A stretch of DNA of 64,000 nt from an uncultured Porphyromonadaceae bacterium (GTDB taxonomy: Bacteria; Bacteroidota; Bacteroidia; Bacteroidales; Muribaculaceae): positions 1 through 64,000 of the forward strand of contig URSD01000007.1 of the NCBI GenBank assembly GCA_900550395.1, read 5' to 3'. This document shows positions 43,385 through 52,206 of this stretch, piece after piece. The number at the start of each line of letters is the position of its first letter. Position 1 is the stretch's first letter. The translations under genes were made by a program, and so were the position numbers. Below the pieces are notes generated by a model. The model was not told where the DNA came from. It ran no database searches and worked only from the letters and a program-made list of their open reading frames with translations.

Positions 43385-44671
43385 ATGCAATACATCAGCA
43401 CTGCGACTCCATCCCTGCGCACCTCTCTCACCAATGCCATAGTGCATCCGGTGGCGCCTGACGGCGGCATATACATGCCGGCCTCGCTGCCGGTGGTGCC
43501 GCGCGCTTTCTTCAATAACATAGACCAGCTGAGGCCGGCCGACATAGCCTATGTGGTGGCGAACACACTGTTCGGCGACGACGTAGACGGCGCCGTTCTG
43601 AAACGCATCACGGCCGAGAGTTGCAGCTACCGCATGCCCGTGCGACGTATTGCCGACAGGCTATACGTCATGGAACTCTTCCACGGGCCGTCGCTGTCTT
43701 TCAAGGATTTCGGCACAAGGTTTCTGGCTCGCCTGTACCGGCATCTGGCATCACAGAGCGCCGTCCGACACATCAACGTACTCGTCGCCACCACCGGCAA
43801 CAGCGGAAGCGCCATTGCCGACGCATTCCGCGGACTGGACGGCGTAGACGTATTCATTCTGTATCCACACGGAAGCCTCTCCAGAATGCAGGAAGCGCAG
43901 TTCGCAACCCTCGGAGGCAACACCCACCCGCTGGAAGTACACGGCACGATAGATGACTGCAACCGGTTGGTGGACGCCGCGCTCGTCGACCGGCAGCTCA
44001 ATGCCGAACTGCATCTCGCCAGCGCCAATTCGCTCAATCTCGGGCGCGTGCTCCCGCAGGTCACCTACTTCTTCGAGGCATGCGCACGCCTGCAAAGCGC
44101 AGGCCTTGACCCGTCGGCCACGGACTTCGCCATGCCATGCGGCAATCTCAGCAACGTCACGGCCGCTGCCATAGCCAAGCGTATGGGCGCTCCGATAGGC
44201 GGCATCACGGGCGCCTGCCGCCCCGGTGCGTTCGCCGACCTGGCCGCCGGAGGCGCATTCCCGCCCTTCGACATTTCCGACTCATATCCGGCCAATATGC
44301 CGCGCCTGAGATGCCTATACGCCGGCGACGCCGACGCATTGCGGCGCGACATCCGCGCCGAAGTCTTCACGGAGGAGCAGCAGGAAGATGCGGTCCGGGA
44401 AGTCCTCGACCGCACGGGCTATATCGCCGAACCGCGTTCGGCATCGGCTATCCTGAGTCTCATGCGCCGACCCGACAGCCGACGCCCGGGCATAGCTATG
44501 GTGAACACACATCCTGCCAAGTTCCTGGACAGAATGACCGCAATCACGGCCCGCGCCATAGAACTGCCCCTGCAACTGAACAGAGCGATGGGTGCGGTTG
44601 TTCGTAAAGAACGAATATACCCTACTCTGCCGGCACTCCGCAAAATTCTTCTTAAGCATAACCTAATTTAA
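43385..44671 (+). CDS. thrC: Threonine synthase
   Basis: 428 residues, the size of the long (E. coli-like) threonine synthases. It converts O-phosphohomoserine to threonine with pyridoxal phosphate. Lys107 in GPSLSFKDFGTRF is the PLP lysine, and ATTGNSGSAIADAF and MPCGNLSNVTAA are cofactor-binding stretches. The usual N-terminal motif APDGGIYMP (24-32) is present. It lies 3 bases after the Usp gene. Other threonine-pathway genes are absent nearby. Confidence 0.95.
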   Translation: MQYISTATPSLRTSLTNAIVHPVAPDGGIYMPASLPVVPRAFFNNIDQLRPADIAYVVANTLFGDDVDGAVLKRITAESCSYRMPVRRIADRLYVMELFHGPSLSFKDFGTRFLARLYRHLASQSAVRHINVLVATTGNSGSAIADAFRGLDGVDVFILYPHGSLSRMQEAQFATLGGNTHPLEVHGTIDDCNRLVDAALVDRQLNAELHLASANSLNLGRVLPQVTYFFEACARLQSAGLDPSATDFAMPCGNLSNVTAAAIAKRMGAPIGGITGACRPGAFADLAAGGAFPPFDISDSYPANMPRLRCLYAGDADALRRDIRAEVFTEEQQEDAVREVLDRTGYIAEPRSASAILSLMRRPDSRRPGIAMVNTHPAKFLDRMTAITARAIELPLQLNRAMGAVVRKERIYPTLPALRKILLKHNLI

Positions 44672-44699
44672 ACCTATACAATCAACCTTACGTTTCAAC

Positions 44700-45026
44700 A
44701 TGGCAAACAGACGTTCCACAAAGAAACAGATACGAACCCTCTGCGGCGCACTCGCCGGAGAACTCCTCACGGCATCGGCATATATCGACGGAATCGATAC
44801 TGAAAAAGTGGCTGAGCTCGTCACACGCATCGCCCGCCTTCAGGTCAAAGGACTGTCGATGTGCAACTTCTCCTTTGACAAGAGTCCGGCCGACTTCCCG
44901 GACATGCAGGCCTACCACAAGGCCCTCGCCGCCTACAATAAGCTCGCGTTCCGCCGTCTGCACGACGTACTGAACGACGAGACATCCGCCATCCTCAAAG
45001 AGATGAACGCCACCGTGAAGAAGTAA
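44700..45026 (+). CDS. Small helical protein, unknown
   Basis: 108 residues, highly charged and all-helical in look, starting with MANRRSTKKQIRTLCGALAGELL. No signal peptide or membrane segment is seen. Two cysteines (15 and 55) are not in a recognisable motif. It starts 28 bases after thrC and may be in the same transcript. I do not recognise a family; it looks like a small conserved Bacteroidales cytoplasmic protein. Confidence 0.65.
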   Translation: MANRRSTKKQIRTLCGALAGELLTASAYIDGIDTEKVAELVTRIARLQVKGLSMCNFSFDKSPADFPDMQAYHKALAAYNKLAFRRLHDVLNDETSAILKEMNATVKK

Positions 45027-45119
45027 GGCGACTGCCCGCCTCCTTCCAGAAAACAAACGACATGCCTGTCGGGGTTTCAATTTAGAAGCTCCGTAAGTCT
45101 TTAAGCCCCATTCCTAAAT

Positions 45120-45668
45120 ATGATATTTTCCAAACTGCTGCTCCGCCTTATGGGCTGGAAAGTAAGCGTGACAGTACCCAATATTCCGCAATGCATCATA
45201 TGCGTGGCGCCACACACAAGCAACGAGGATTTCCTGCTGTGCGAGCTGGCTATACGCAGCGTAGGACGCCATTCCGGATTCCTGATGAAAAAAAGCTGGT
45301 TTTTCTGGCCCTTAGGCCCTATATTCCGCGCGATGGGAGGTGTTCCCGTGGACCGCAGCCACGGCGCACCCTCGCTCATAGACGCGCTGGTACACCGCTT
45401 CCAGACCACCTCGCGCCTTGTCATAGCCATAACGCCGGAAGGCACCCGCAGCCGCAACCCGAACTGGCACACCGGCTTCCTGCGCATAGCCACCGAAGCA
45501 CACGTGCCGGTGATGCTCGCCGTAGTAGACTTCAAGACAAAGCACATCTTCATGCACGAGCAGTTCTATCCCACAGGCGACATAGATGCCGACATGCGCT
45601 ACATCAAGAAATATTACACGCCCTACCAAGGCAAATATCCTGAGAAATTCACCACGGGAGATGAGTGA
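45120..45668 (+). CDS. PlsC-type acyltransferase
   Basis: 182 residues, shorter than classic PlsC. Motif I is HTSNED (His32, Asp37), the H-x4-D acyltransferase signature, and motif III is PEGTRSR (106-112). GVPVDRS (74-80) fits motif II. It would transfer an acyl chain to a lysophospholipid or related acceptor at the membrane. The small size matches the 1-acyl-glycerol-3-phosphate acyltransferase-like proteins often found in Bacteroidetes. Its stop overlaps the nitrilase gene start by 8 bases. Confidence 0.88.
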   Translation: MIFSKLLLRLMGWKVSVTVPNIPQCIICVAPHTSNEDFLLCELAIRSVGRHSGFLMKKSWFFWPLGPIFRAMGGVPVDRSHGAPSLIDALVHRFQTTSRLVIAITPEGTRSRNPNWHTGFLRIATEAHVPVMLAVVDFKTKHIFMHEQFYPTGDIDADMRYIKKYYTPYQGKYPEKFTTGDE

Positions 45669-46446
45669 CACACTGAGAATCACGGCATGCCCGCTGGAGG
45701 TAGCGCCGGGCGACATCCGGGCCAACCTGAACGCTGCCGAAGCCGCCATGCAGGCAGCGTCGGCGTTCAGGCCCGACATCGTAGTGTTTCCCGAACTGAT
45801 GAACAGCGGATTCGTCAGCAGCGCTGAGGCGATGCGCAGTTTGGCCGAAGGACCCGGCGGCCCCACGATGCAGGCCGTGCGCCGCATGGCCTGCGGACAC
45901 GACTGCGCGATAGCCGGAAGCTACGATGCACTGGCCGAGGACGGCAGTTGCCGCAACCGTGCATTCTTCGTCGAACCGGACGGCCGCACCATATTCTACG
46001 ACAAGAGACACCTGTTCTCGCTCAGCAAGGAGGCGCGGATATTCACCCGCGGCGACAAAGCTACGCCGGTTGTGGAATTCCGGAGCTGGAAAGTTGCCCT
46101 CAATGTGTGCTACGACCTGCGCTTCCCCGTGTGGATGCGCAATGCCGGCTACGCCTACGACATCATGCTGCTGCCGGCCAACTGGCCTGCATCGCGCGCA
46201 TACGCTCTGGAACATCTGCTGATAGCGCGAGCCATAGAGAATCAGGCGGCCATAGTATGCGCCAACCTTGCCGGAAGCGACCGCTTCGGCACCTACGACG
46301 GCTGCACCTTCGCATTCGACCACGCCGGACAACCGGCATTCCTGCCGGGGACCCTTACTACCGACTTCTCATTACAGGCCATACGCGAGGCGCGCGACTA
46401 CATGCCGTGCATGCGCGATGCCGACGACTTCACAGTCCGCATCTGA
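45661..46446 (+). CDS. Nitrilase family amidohydrolase (omega-amidase-like)
   Basis: 261 residues. The catalytic Glu45 (VFPELMNSG), Lys115 (YDKRHLFS) and Cys150 (NVCYDLRFPVWMRN) of the C-N hydrolase family are all present. The CYDLRFPVW pattern matches the YafV/NIT2 omega-amidase branch, which hydrolyses alpha-ketoglutaramate and similar amides. The start MSDTLRI overlaps the acyltransferase end. The longer frame from 45586 lies inside the previous gene. Confidence 0.92.
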   Translation: MSDTLRITACPLEVAPGDIRANLNAAEAAMQAASAFRPDIVVFPELMNSGFVSSAEAMRSLAEGPGGPTMQAVRRMACGHDCAIAGSYDALAEDGSCRNRAFFVEPDGRTIFYDKRHLFSLSKEARIFTRGDKATPVVEFRSWKVALNVCYDLRFPVWMRNAGYAYDIMLLPANWPASRAYALEHLLIARAIENQAAIVCANLAGSDRFGTYDGCTFAFDHAGQPAFLPGTLTTDFSLQAIREARDYMPCMRDADDFTVRI

Positions 46447-46453
46447 ATTCGGT

Positions 46454-47710
46454 CTATCGATAAGGCGTGAGATCCACGTCCTGACGAAGACGCCTCTGCT
46501 TGCCGCGGGCGTCTTTTTCTATTGAATCCACCGCTACCACGTCGCAGTCGAGCATGTCCTTGAACGAGCGCTGCATATCCTCCAGCATGGAGATACGGTC
46601 GGCTTCGCCCCAGCGGTCGTTCACCACGAGCCGCGTCACCAGGCGTCCCGGCGCAGGCTGCCAGTACTGACGGTTTACCACATTGGCCGTACTCTCCTTG
46701 CGCGTGAGGAAAAGACAGGGTATGAGCTTGCCGGCCTTGGTGACGATGAAATCGGAAGAACGGCCGAGAATGGCCAGCACACGGCCCTGAGGATCGACCT
46801 CCACATAGTCACGAGTGGCATAGCGTATCATCGGCATGGCCGTGTTCATGATGCTTGTTGCCACAACCTCGCACACCGTATTGCCTTCGAGCGTACGCTC
46901 GCCCGTGTCTATCAGCTCGGCGTAGCCGAAATTGTGGTAGAAGCGGAAGGGACCGAGACCCTCGGCGGCGGCCATGCAGGCAAGCTCGTTATGGCCGTAA
47001 TTGTCAATAAGCCCGGCCGTGGGAAACACCTCCATTACCAGTTTTTTGTCTTCGGCGCAGAAGGCCTCGCTGCTGGCAACGATACCCTTGATCTGCAATG
47101 GCGACGTGCCGTAGCGGCGCTTGATGAGGCGCGCGAAGATGGTGATGGCCGAAGGATATACGTGCAGGCAATTGATGCGCAGACGCTTCATCTCGTCCAG
47201 ATACTCGTCGAGGCGCTCCTCGCAGAGGAAATAGGGAGAGAACAGGTAGCGCTTGTTTCCTATGTACTGCACCAGTTCGCCCGTGTCGGTGTGGTCTCGC
47301 AGCTGGGCGATGCGCAGATTTTTGCCGAAGGTCGAGAAATGGCGCTGATATATCAGGTCTTTCTCGATAAAGACCTTTGGCGAGTAGTACACGTCGAGAG
47401 GTATGCCCGTGGAACCGGACGTACGCTTCATGAAGCGGAACATACGCGGAACGCGCCTCGACACCATGCTCTCGGTCTTTCCCTTGATATCCTGCTTGCT
47501 GATTATGGGAAAGCGAGTCAGGTCGAAGCCGCCCTCAAGATAGCGGGCATAGTCGTGGTAGAAGGGCACATCGCGTATGGCCTTGCGCACGGCCTGCTCC
47601 AGCAGTTCGGGCTTGAATTCGTCGAGATAAAGCTTCTTTTTCTTGCTGACCGTAGGCCATTTCGTCAGCAATTCTCTGAGATACTCTACGATAATATGAT
47701 TGAGCTCCAT
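46454..47710 (-). CDS. Phenylacetate-CoA ligase-like adenylate-forming protein (CapK type)
   Basis: 418 residues. The adenylate-forming signature TSGSTGIP (97-104) is clear, followed by a central region with YPSAITIFARLI and the NYGHNELACMA nucleotide loop, and the C-terminal IRYATRDYVEVDP and LGRSSDFI. It belongs to the PaaK/CapK branch that appears in capsule and exopolysaccharide clusters, where the substrate is usually unknown. It is the third gene of a minus-strand operon with a glycosyltransferase and a bi-domain oxidoreductase. Confidence 0.88.
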   Translation of the reverse strand: MELNHIIVEYLRELLTKWPTVSKKKKLYLDEFKPELLEQAVRKAIRDVPFYHDYARYLEGGFDLTRFPIISKQDIKGKTESMVSRRVPRMFRFMKRTSGSTGIPLDVYYSPKVFIEKDLIYQRHFSTFGKNLRIAQLRDHTDTGELVQYIGNKRYLFSPYFLCEERLDEYLDEMKRLRINCLHVYPSAITIFARLIKRRYGTSPLQIKGIVASSEAFCAEDKKLVMEVFPTAGLIDNYGHNELACMAAAEGLGPFRFYHNFGYAELIDTGERTLEGNTVCEVVATSIMNTAMPMIRYATRDYVEVDPQGRVLAILGRSSDFIVTKAGKLIPCLFLTRKESTANVVNRQYWQPAPGRLVTRLVVNDRWGEADRISMLEDMQRSFKDMLDCDVVAVDSIEKDARGKQRRLRQDVDLTPYR

Positions 47711-47713
47711 TGT

Positions 47714-48790
47714 TTACAAACTTCTTAATATCTGCATGAAACGCCCGGTTATGCAGCTCGGTGCGAAATCCTCCGACCTGCGTTTTCCTGCCAAGCCGTG
47801 GCGGGTGACGGCCTCCCGGTTGTCGATATAGAACTTCATGGCATCGAAGAGCGCACGGCGGTCGCCGGGCTCAATAAGCAGGCCGTTGACGCCATCCTCC
47901 ACAATTTCCGGTATACCGCCCACACGCGTGGATATCACCGCCATCGAATAGGTCATGGCCTCCAGCAGTGAAATAGGCAGTCCCTCGAAATAGGACGGAA
48001 GCACCATGACATCGCTCTCGCTGAACACGCGGTCCTTGGCCTCGCCATCCACCCAGCCGCGGAAGACGGCGATGTCGGCGATGCCGTGTCCGGCAATGAA
48101 ATCACGCACTTCGCCCTCATTGAAACGTCCGCAGAGCACGACACGGGCTTTGCCGCGAAGCGCGTCTGCGTGCGACGCTATGACCTCAAGCAGGTCAAAT
48201 ACGCCTTTCTCCTTCAGAAACCAGCCGGCGTAGACGAACTGCACGAGTGCATCCGTCGCACGGTCGTGCGGTTCGCGGCCCACTGCAGGAGTATCCACAA
48301 TATTGTTAAGCACCAGCGTATTGCCGAGAGCGAACGTGCTGTCAGCATACTCTTTCCATTTCTCCGTCAGGAACACCACACGGTCGCACCTACTGAGCAA
48401 CGGCCTGAGGGCATCTGCACCGCGCTCCTCCGTATATTTACGGAACTCTCCGCTGTGGATGTGGAAAACCACTTTGTAGCCCAGCGCCTTTGCCCACCTG
48501 ATAAGGAGCGACTTACGGCGCCACGACTTGCCGGTGGCGCCGTGGACGTCCAGCACTTTGTAGCCCAGCATACGGGCCGGAGCGAGCGCCATGAGAGTGC
48601 GGGCAAAATTTACCAGTCCGGGCACCCTTCCCCTCAGGCTGTTGGTCGCCAGCATGTGAAACTCGGGCAGGTTCCGCCTGTAAGCCTCGAGAACAGCCGC
48701 GATGCCGCCGCGGTTTTTCAGGTGAGGCCCTATGAACAGAACGCGCCTGAGTATCTGCCTGTCTGACGTCATTGCCGGGTTGCTCTTCAC
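47714..48790 (-). CDS. Glycosyltransferase family 4
   Basis: 358 residues (352 if starting at the Met at codon 7). The N-terminal Rossmann half starts RRVLFIGPHLKNRGGIAAVLEAYRR, whose GG loop contacts the donor. The C-terminal half has YFEGLPISLLEAM with the E-x7-E pair Glu269 and Glu277, typical of retaining GT-B enzymes. It would transfer a sugar in surface-polysaccharide assembly. It overlaps the bi-domain oxidoreductase by 4 bases and is 3 bases from the adenylate-forming gene. Confidence 0.92.
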   Translation of the reverse strand: MKSNPAMTSDRQILRRVLFIGPHLKNRGGIAAVLEAYRRNLPEFHMLATNSLRGRVPGLVNFARTLMALAPARMLGYKVLDVHGATGKSWRRKSLLIRWAKALGYKVVFHIHSGEFRKYTEERGADALRPLLSRCDRVVFLTEKWKEYADSTFALGNTLVLNNIVDTPAVGREPHDRATDALVQFVYAGWFLKEKGVFDLLEVIASHADALRGKARVVLCGRFNEGEVRDFIAGHGIADIAVFRGWVDGEAKDRVFSESDVMVLPSYFEGLPISLLEAMTYSMAVISTRVGGIPEIVEDGVNGLLIEPGDRRALFDAMKFYIDNREAVTRHGLAGKRRSEDFAPSCITGRFMQILRSL

Positions 48791-50922
48791 TTTATGAGGA
48801 TGGGCATGCCGTCTTCACGCAGCGATTCGAGGACTGCGAAAGTAGCCTTTGTCACGGAGAAAATCTGGTCGAGGGGTATCGGCAGCTTGCCGTTGGAGAG
48901 GTCGGCGAAGAACTCGCGCATCATCTCGGGCTGGCCCTTGTCCTGGTTGGCTTTCTTCAGTTTCTCGGTCTTGCCGCCATAAATTTCCGCGCGGCGGAAA
49001 TCGTGGATGATGCCCGTGATGCCCGCATGATAGGCTTCGAAATATTCCTTCGGGAGCGATTTGGAGCCGTTGGCATAATAGGCTATCACGCCCGTCGAGC
49101 CATTGGCAAAGCTGACGAGTATGTTGACTGTGTCGTTCAGCCCCTCGGGGTCGGGAAGCGCCGAAGCACTCACCTTCACGGGATTGGAGCCGCACATGTA
49201 CGTCATAAGGTCGACGAAGTGGCATACCTCGCCGATGATGCGTCCGCCGCCTACGGTCGGGTCCTGGATCCAGTGCGACGACGGAATCGAGCCTGCATTG
49301 ATGCGGTAGATCATCGACATCTTGCCCGAGCCGAGGCGCTTTTTCAGCATCCTGGCGAAGGGAGAAAAGCGGCGGTTGAAACCTATCATCACACCGTTGC
49401 CCTTTTCTGCCGTCAGGCTCTCTATCTCCATCAGCTCGTCGAGCGTTAGGCATAGCGGCTTCTCGACGTAGACGTTCTTTCCGGCGCGGAGAGCGTCGAT
49501 GACATAGCGCGCATGGGTGTCGTGTCGCGTCGTGATGAACACGGTGTTGATTCGCGGGTCGCCGAGTATCACGTTCTCGTCCGACGTGCATTTTTCAAAG
49601 TGGAATTTCTCTGCCACACGCTTGGACGTGGTGCCGGAATTTGTCATCACGGCTATGCGACTTGCCACCGACCGGTCGGGCAGATTGGGCAGGAGGTTGC
49701 CCTGCGCGTAGGACCCCGCGCCGATGAAAGCGATGCCGGGAACGTCGGCAGGCGTGAACTCACCCGTAGCTATGGTGTTGGCCTTATGGTCCTTGGTGAC
49801 GTCATATTCAAGCAATATGCCGAGGAAGGGCTCGGTGCGCTTCAGCACAATGTCGTAGGCTCCGGGCGCCTCTTCAAACTTGAACACGTGCGTCGTAAGA
49901 TACGCAGGGTCGAGGCGGCCGTTCTGTATCAGCTGCTGGAAAGCCTGCATGTTGCGCTTCTCGGTCCAGCGCACATAGGCCGCGGGGTAGTCCTGACCTT
50001 TTTCCTCGTAGTTGAGGTCGTAGCGGCCGGGACCGTATGAGCACGACATGCGCAGCTCGAGCTCCTTCTTGTAATAGTCCGGCTCGCGGTCGAAACCCGT
50101 CGGCACGGCACCGAGCACGACTACGCGCCCTTTTCTGCGGCAGATGGATCCGGCGAAATTCACCGGGTCGAGGCTCGATGTGGCAGCGGCGATGATGACT
50201 GCATCAACTCCGCGGCCGTCAGTATAATCGAGTATACGGTCCTTGATTCCGGGTTCGTTGCGTGCGATGGCAAGGTCAGCACAATGCTCGGCTGCGGTAC
50301 GCACCGCAGCGGGAGACACGTCTATGCCCACGACATTGACACCCGACGCGCGCAGCTCCAGGCAAGCCAGCTGGCCTATCAGGCCGAGACCGATGACGGC
50401 GCAGGTTTCGCCGAGGCGCATGTCGGCCTGGCGCACACCCTGCAGCGCTATCGCGCCGAGCGTATTGTAGCAGGCCTTGGCAAGGTCGGCATCGGGCGAC
50501 AGCTTGACGCACAGATTGACGGGAACGCTGACTACTTCGGCATGATTGGCATAACCGGCGCCCGCACAGGCCACAAGGTCGCCCACCTTGAACTCCGTGA
50601 CGTCATCGGCCACGGCTATGACCTCACCGGCCGAACTGTAGCCCAGCGGAGAATATGCGTCAAGCTTCTTCATCACGGCGCGATAAGTCTGCACCACGCC
50701 CTGCTGGCGAAGCTTCTCAAGCACCTGTTTGACTTGTTGGGGTCGTTCTTTGGCCTTGCCTATCAGGCTCTTGCGCGCAGCTTTTACGGTCGACCCCTCA
50801 GTGCCTGCGCTTATGAGCGAATAATGATTCTTCACAAGCACCATCCCGGCCGAGAGCTGGGGCACCGGCAGTTCCTGAATAACCATCTCGCCCGAACCGA
50901 GCTTCTGGGTCAATTGTTCCAT
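48787..50922 (-). CDS. Bi-domain oxidoreductase: alcohol dehydrogenase-like plus Gfo/Idh/MocA
   Basis: 711 residues with two enzyme halves. Residues 1-375 resemble a medium-chain alcohol dehydrogenase with the NAD site VIGLGLIGQLA (177-187), but the usual zinc-ligand cysteine region reads SLISAGTE and lacks Cys. Residues 390-711 are a Gfo/Idh/MocA dehydrogenase: IAFIGAGSYAQG (397-408), with catalytic-type Lys in VEKPL (Lys488). Such fusions occur in polysaccharide clusters. They may interconvert nucleotide-linked sugars with hydride cycling between the halves; this is inference. It has its own promoter and is the first gene of the module. Confidence 0.88.
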   Translation of the reverse strand: MEQLTQKLGSGEMVIQELPVPQLSAGMVLVKNHYSLISAGTEGSTVKAARKSLIGKAKERPQQVKQVLEKLRQQGVVQTYRAVMKKLDAYSPLGYSSAGEVIAVADDVTEFKVGDLVACAGAGYANHAEVVSVPVNLCVKLSPDADLAKACYNTLGAIALQGVRQADMRLGETCAVIGLGLIGQLACLELRASGVNVVGIDVSPAAVRTAAEHCADLAIARNEPGIKDRILDYTDGRGVDAVIIAAATSSLDPVNFAGSICRRKGRVVVLGAVPTGFDREPDYYKKELELRMSCSYGPGRYDLNYEEKGQDYPAAYVRWTEKRNMQAFQQLIQNGRLDPAYLTTHVFKFEEAPGAYDIVLKRTEPFLGILLEYDVTKDHKANTIATGEFTPADVPGIAFIGAGSYAQGNLLPNLPDRSVASRIAVMTNSGTTSKRVAEKFHFEKCTSDENVILGDPRINTVFITTRHDTHARYVIDALRAGKNVYVEKPLCLTLDELMEIESLTAEKGNGVMIGFNRRFSPFARMLKKRLGSGKMSMIYRINAGSIPSSHWIQDPTVGGGRIIGEVCHFVDLMTYMCGSNPVKVSASALPDPEGLNDTVNILVSFANGSTGVIAYYANGSKSLPKEYFEAYHAGITGIIHDFRRAEIYGGKTEKLKKANQDKGQPEMMREFFADLSNGKLPIPLDQIFSVTKATFAVLESLREDGMPILIK

Positions 50923-50993
50923 ATCTGTATCCTAATTGAATTTACCTTAAGAAGTTGTTTAAAAACAGAACTGACTTCCATAGCATAACACTA

Positions 50994-51025
50994 CAAAAGT
51001 ACAAAATAACATTGATACCTGCAAA
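50994..51025 (-). promoter_or_regulatory. Promoter of the polysaccharide-type module
   Basis: Minus-strand TTTG (51022-51025), 20 bases, TACTTTTG (50994-51001): exact consensus. The leader of the mRNA is about 65 bases. Confidence 0.78.
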
Positions 51026-51030
51026 TGCAA

Positions 51031-51062
51031 GCGAATCCGGCGGATAAATCCGTCGGATTCGC
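51031..51062 (-). terminator. Terminator of the tsf transcript
   Basis: A 15-bp hairpin (51031-51045 with 51048-51062, one G-T wobble) about 25 bases past the tsf stop codon. It stands next to the promoter of the following operon. Confidence 0.78.
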
Positions 51063-51088
51063 TATATTGTCGGGAGTATGACCCGAGA

Positions 51089-52081
51089 TTAGTCCTCGTT
51101 GAGGTTGACGCGCTTGAAAGCGACAGCCACGAGACCCTTCTGGGTCTGCTCGAGGTACTGGCCTACGGTGAGCTTGCTGTCCTGAACATATTCCTGCTCC
51201 ATGAGGCAGCTCTCCTTGAAGAACTTGTTCAGACGGCCGTTGGCGATGTTCTGAATCATTGCCTCGGGGAGGTTGGCAGCCTTTGCCTCGGCTGTCTCGC
51301 TCATGATCTTGCGGGCCTTCTCGGCGTCCTCGGCTGTGATCCAGCCCTTGGTGATGTTGCTCTCGATGTGGTCCTCGGAGTCGAAGTGGTTGGGGTTGAG
51401 ACCGGCCTTCTTGAGGGCAGCCTCAACGGCCTTGCGGATCTGCTCCTGCTTGGTCTTCTCGACAGCCACGGCGATTTCCTGGTCGATTGTGGCCTGGGGC
51501 ACGTCGTTGCGGCTGCAAGCCACGGGGTTCATGGATGCAATCTGCATGCACACTTCGCGGCCCACCTGTGCGTCAACACCGGGGAGATTGAAGCCCACGA
51601 TAGCGGCAAGCTTGTTGTTGAAGTGGTTGTAGGCGGCGGTGGAGGGAGCCTCTACAATCTCGTAGGCACCGATTTCGGTCTTCTCGCCGGTTTTGCCGGA
51701 CTCCTCGGTCACGAGGTCGGCGACGGTGAGGCCGTCAACGGTGAGGGCCTTGAGCTCGTCGACAGTCTTGCAGCGGTTGGCTACAGCGAGGTCGAGAAGC
51801 TTTTTGGCGAGGCTCACGAAACCTTCGTTCTTGGCTACGAAGTCTGTCTCGCAGTTGAGAGCGAGGATAGCGGCAAAGTCGCCTTCGTTCTTGGAGAGCA
51901 CGCAGCCTTCGGCAGCGGTGCGGTCCTCGCGCTTGGCTGCGACGGCCTGACCTTTCTTGCGAAGGATTTCAACGGCTTTTTCGATGTCGCCGTCGGTCTC
52001 GGCGAGGGCTTTTTTGCAGTCCATCAGGCCGGCGCTGGTAAGGTGGCGCAGCTTGGTGATTTCTGCCATTGTGATTGCCAT
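51089..52081 (-). CDS. tsf: Elongation factor Ts
   Basis: 330 residues; the start may be four codons later (52069, MAEITK). The N-terminal UBA-like part (AEITKLRHLTSAGLMDCKKAL) and the EF-Tu contact motif LNCETDFVAKNEGF are unmistakable. EF-Ts recycles EF-Tu by promoting exchange of GDP for GTP. The 330-residue length exceeds the 280 of E. coli, as usual in Bacteroidetes. It follows rpsB after a 125-base gap that contains a large hairpin. Confidence 0.97.
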   Translation of the reverse strand: MAITMAEITKLRHLTSAGLMDCKKALAETDGDIEKAVEILRKKGQAVAAKREDRTAAEGCVLSKNEGDFAAILALNCETDFVAKNEGFVSLAKKLLDLAVANRCKTVDELKALTVDGLTVADLVTEESGKTGEKTEIGAYEIVEAPSTAAYNHFNNKLAAIVGFNLPGVDAQVGREVCMQIASMNPVACSRNDVPQATIDQEIAVAVEKTKQEQIRKAVEAALKKAGLNPNHFDSEDHIESNITKGWITAEDAEKARKIMSETAEAKAANLPEAMIQNIANGRLNKFFKESCLMEQEYVQDSKLTVGQYLEQTQKGLVAVAFKRVNLNED

Positions 52082-52138
52082 ATGTAATGCTGTTTTAGGG
52101 TTGTTTATCTTGCTTGAAAAATATCCTGCATATATCAG

Positions 52139-52191
52139 TTGAGTTTTCAACCCGGTGTCGCGGGATGCGCGGCACTGAATTGAAAACTCAA
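52139..52191 (-). terminator. rpsB-tsf intercistronic hairpin (attenuator candidate)
   Basis: A perfect 12-bp outer stem (52139-52150 with 52180-52191) encloses an 8-bp inner stem with one wobble (52155-52162 with 52168-52175). The whole lies between rpsB and tsf. Without a T-run it is more likely an attenuator or RNA-processing/stability element than a full stop, since tsf has no obvious promoter of its own. Confidence 0.7.
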
Positions 52192-52206
52192 TACCTTATT
52201 ACGCGA

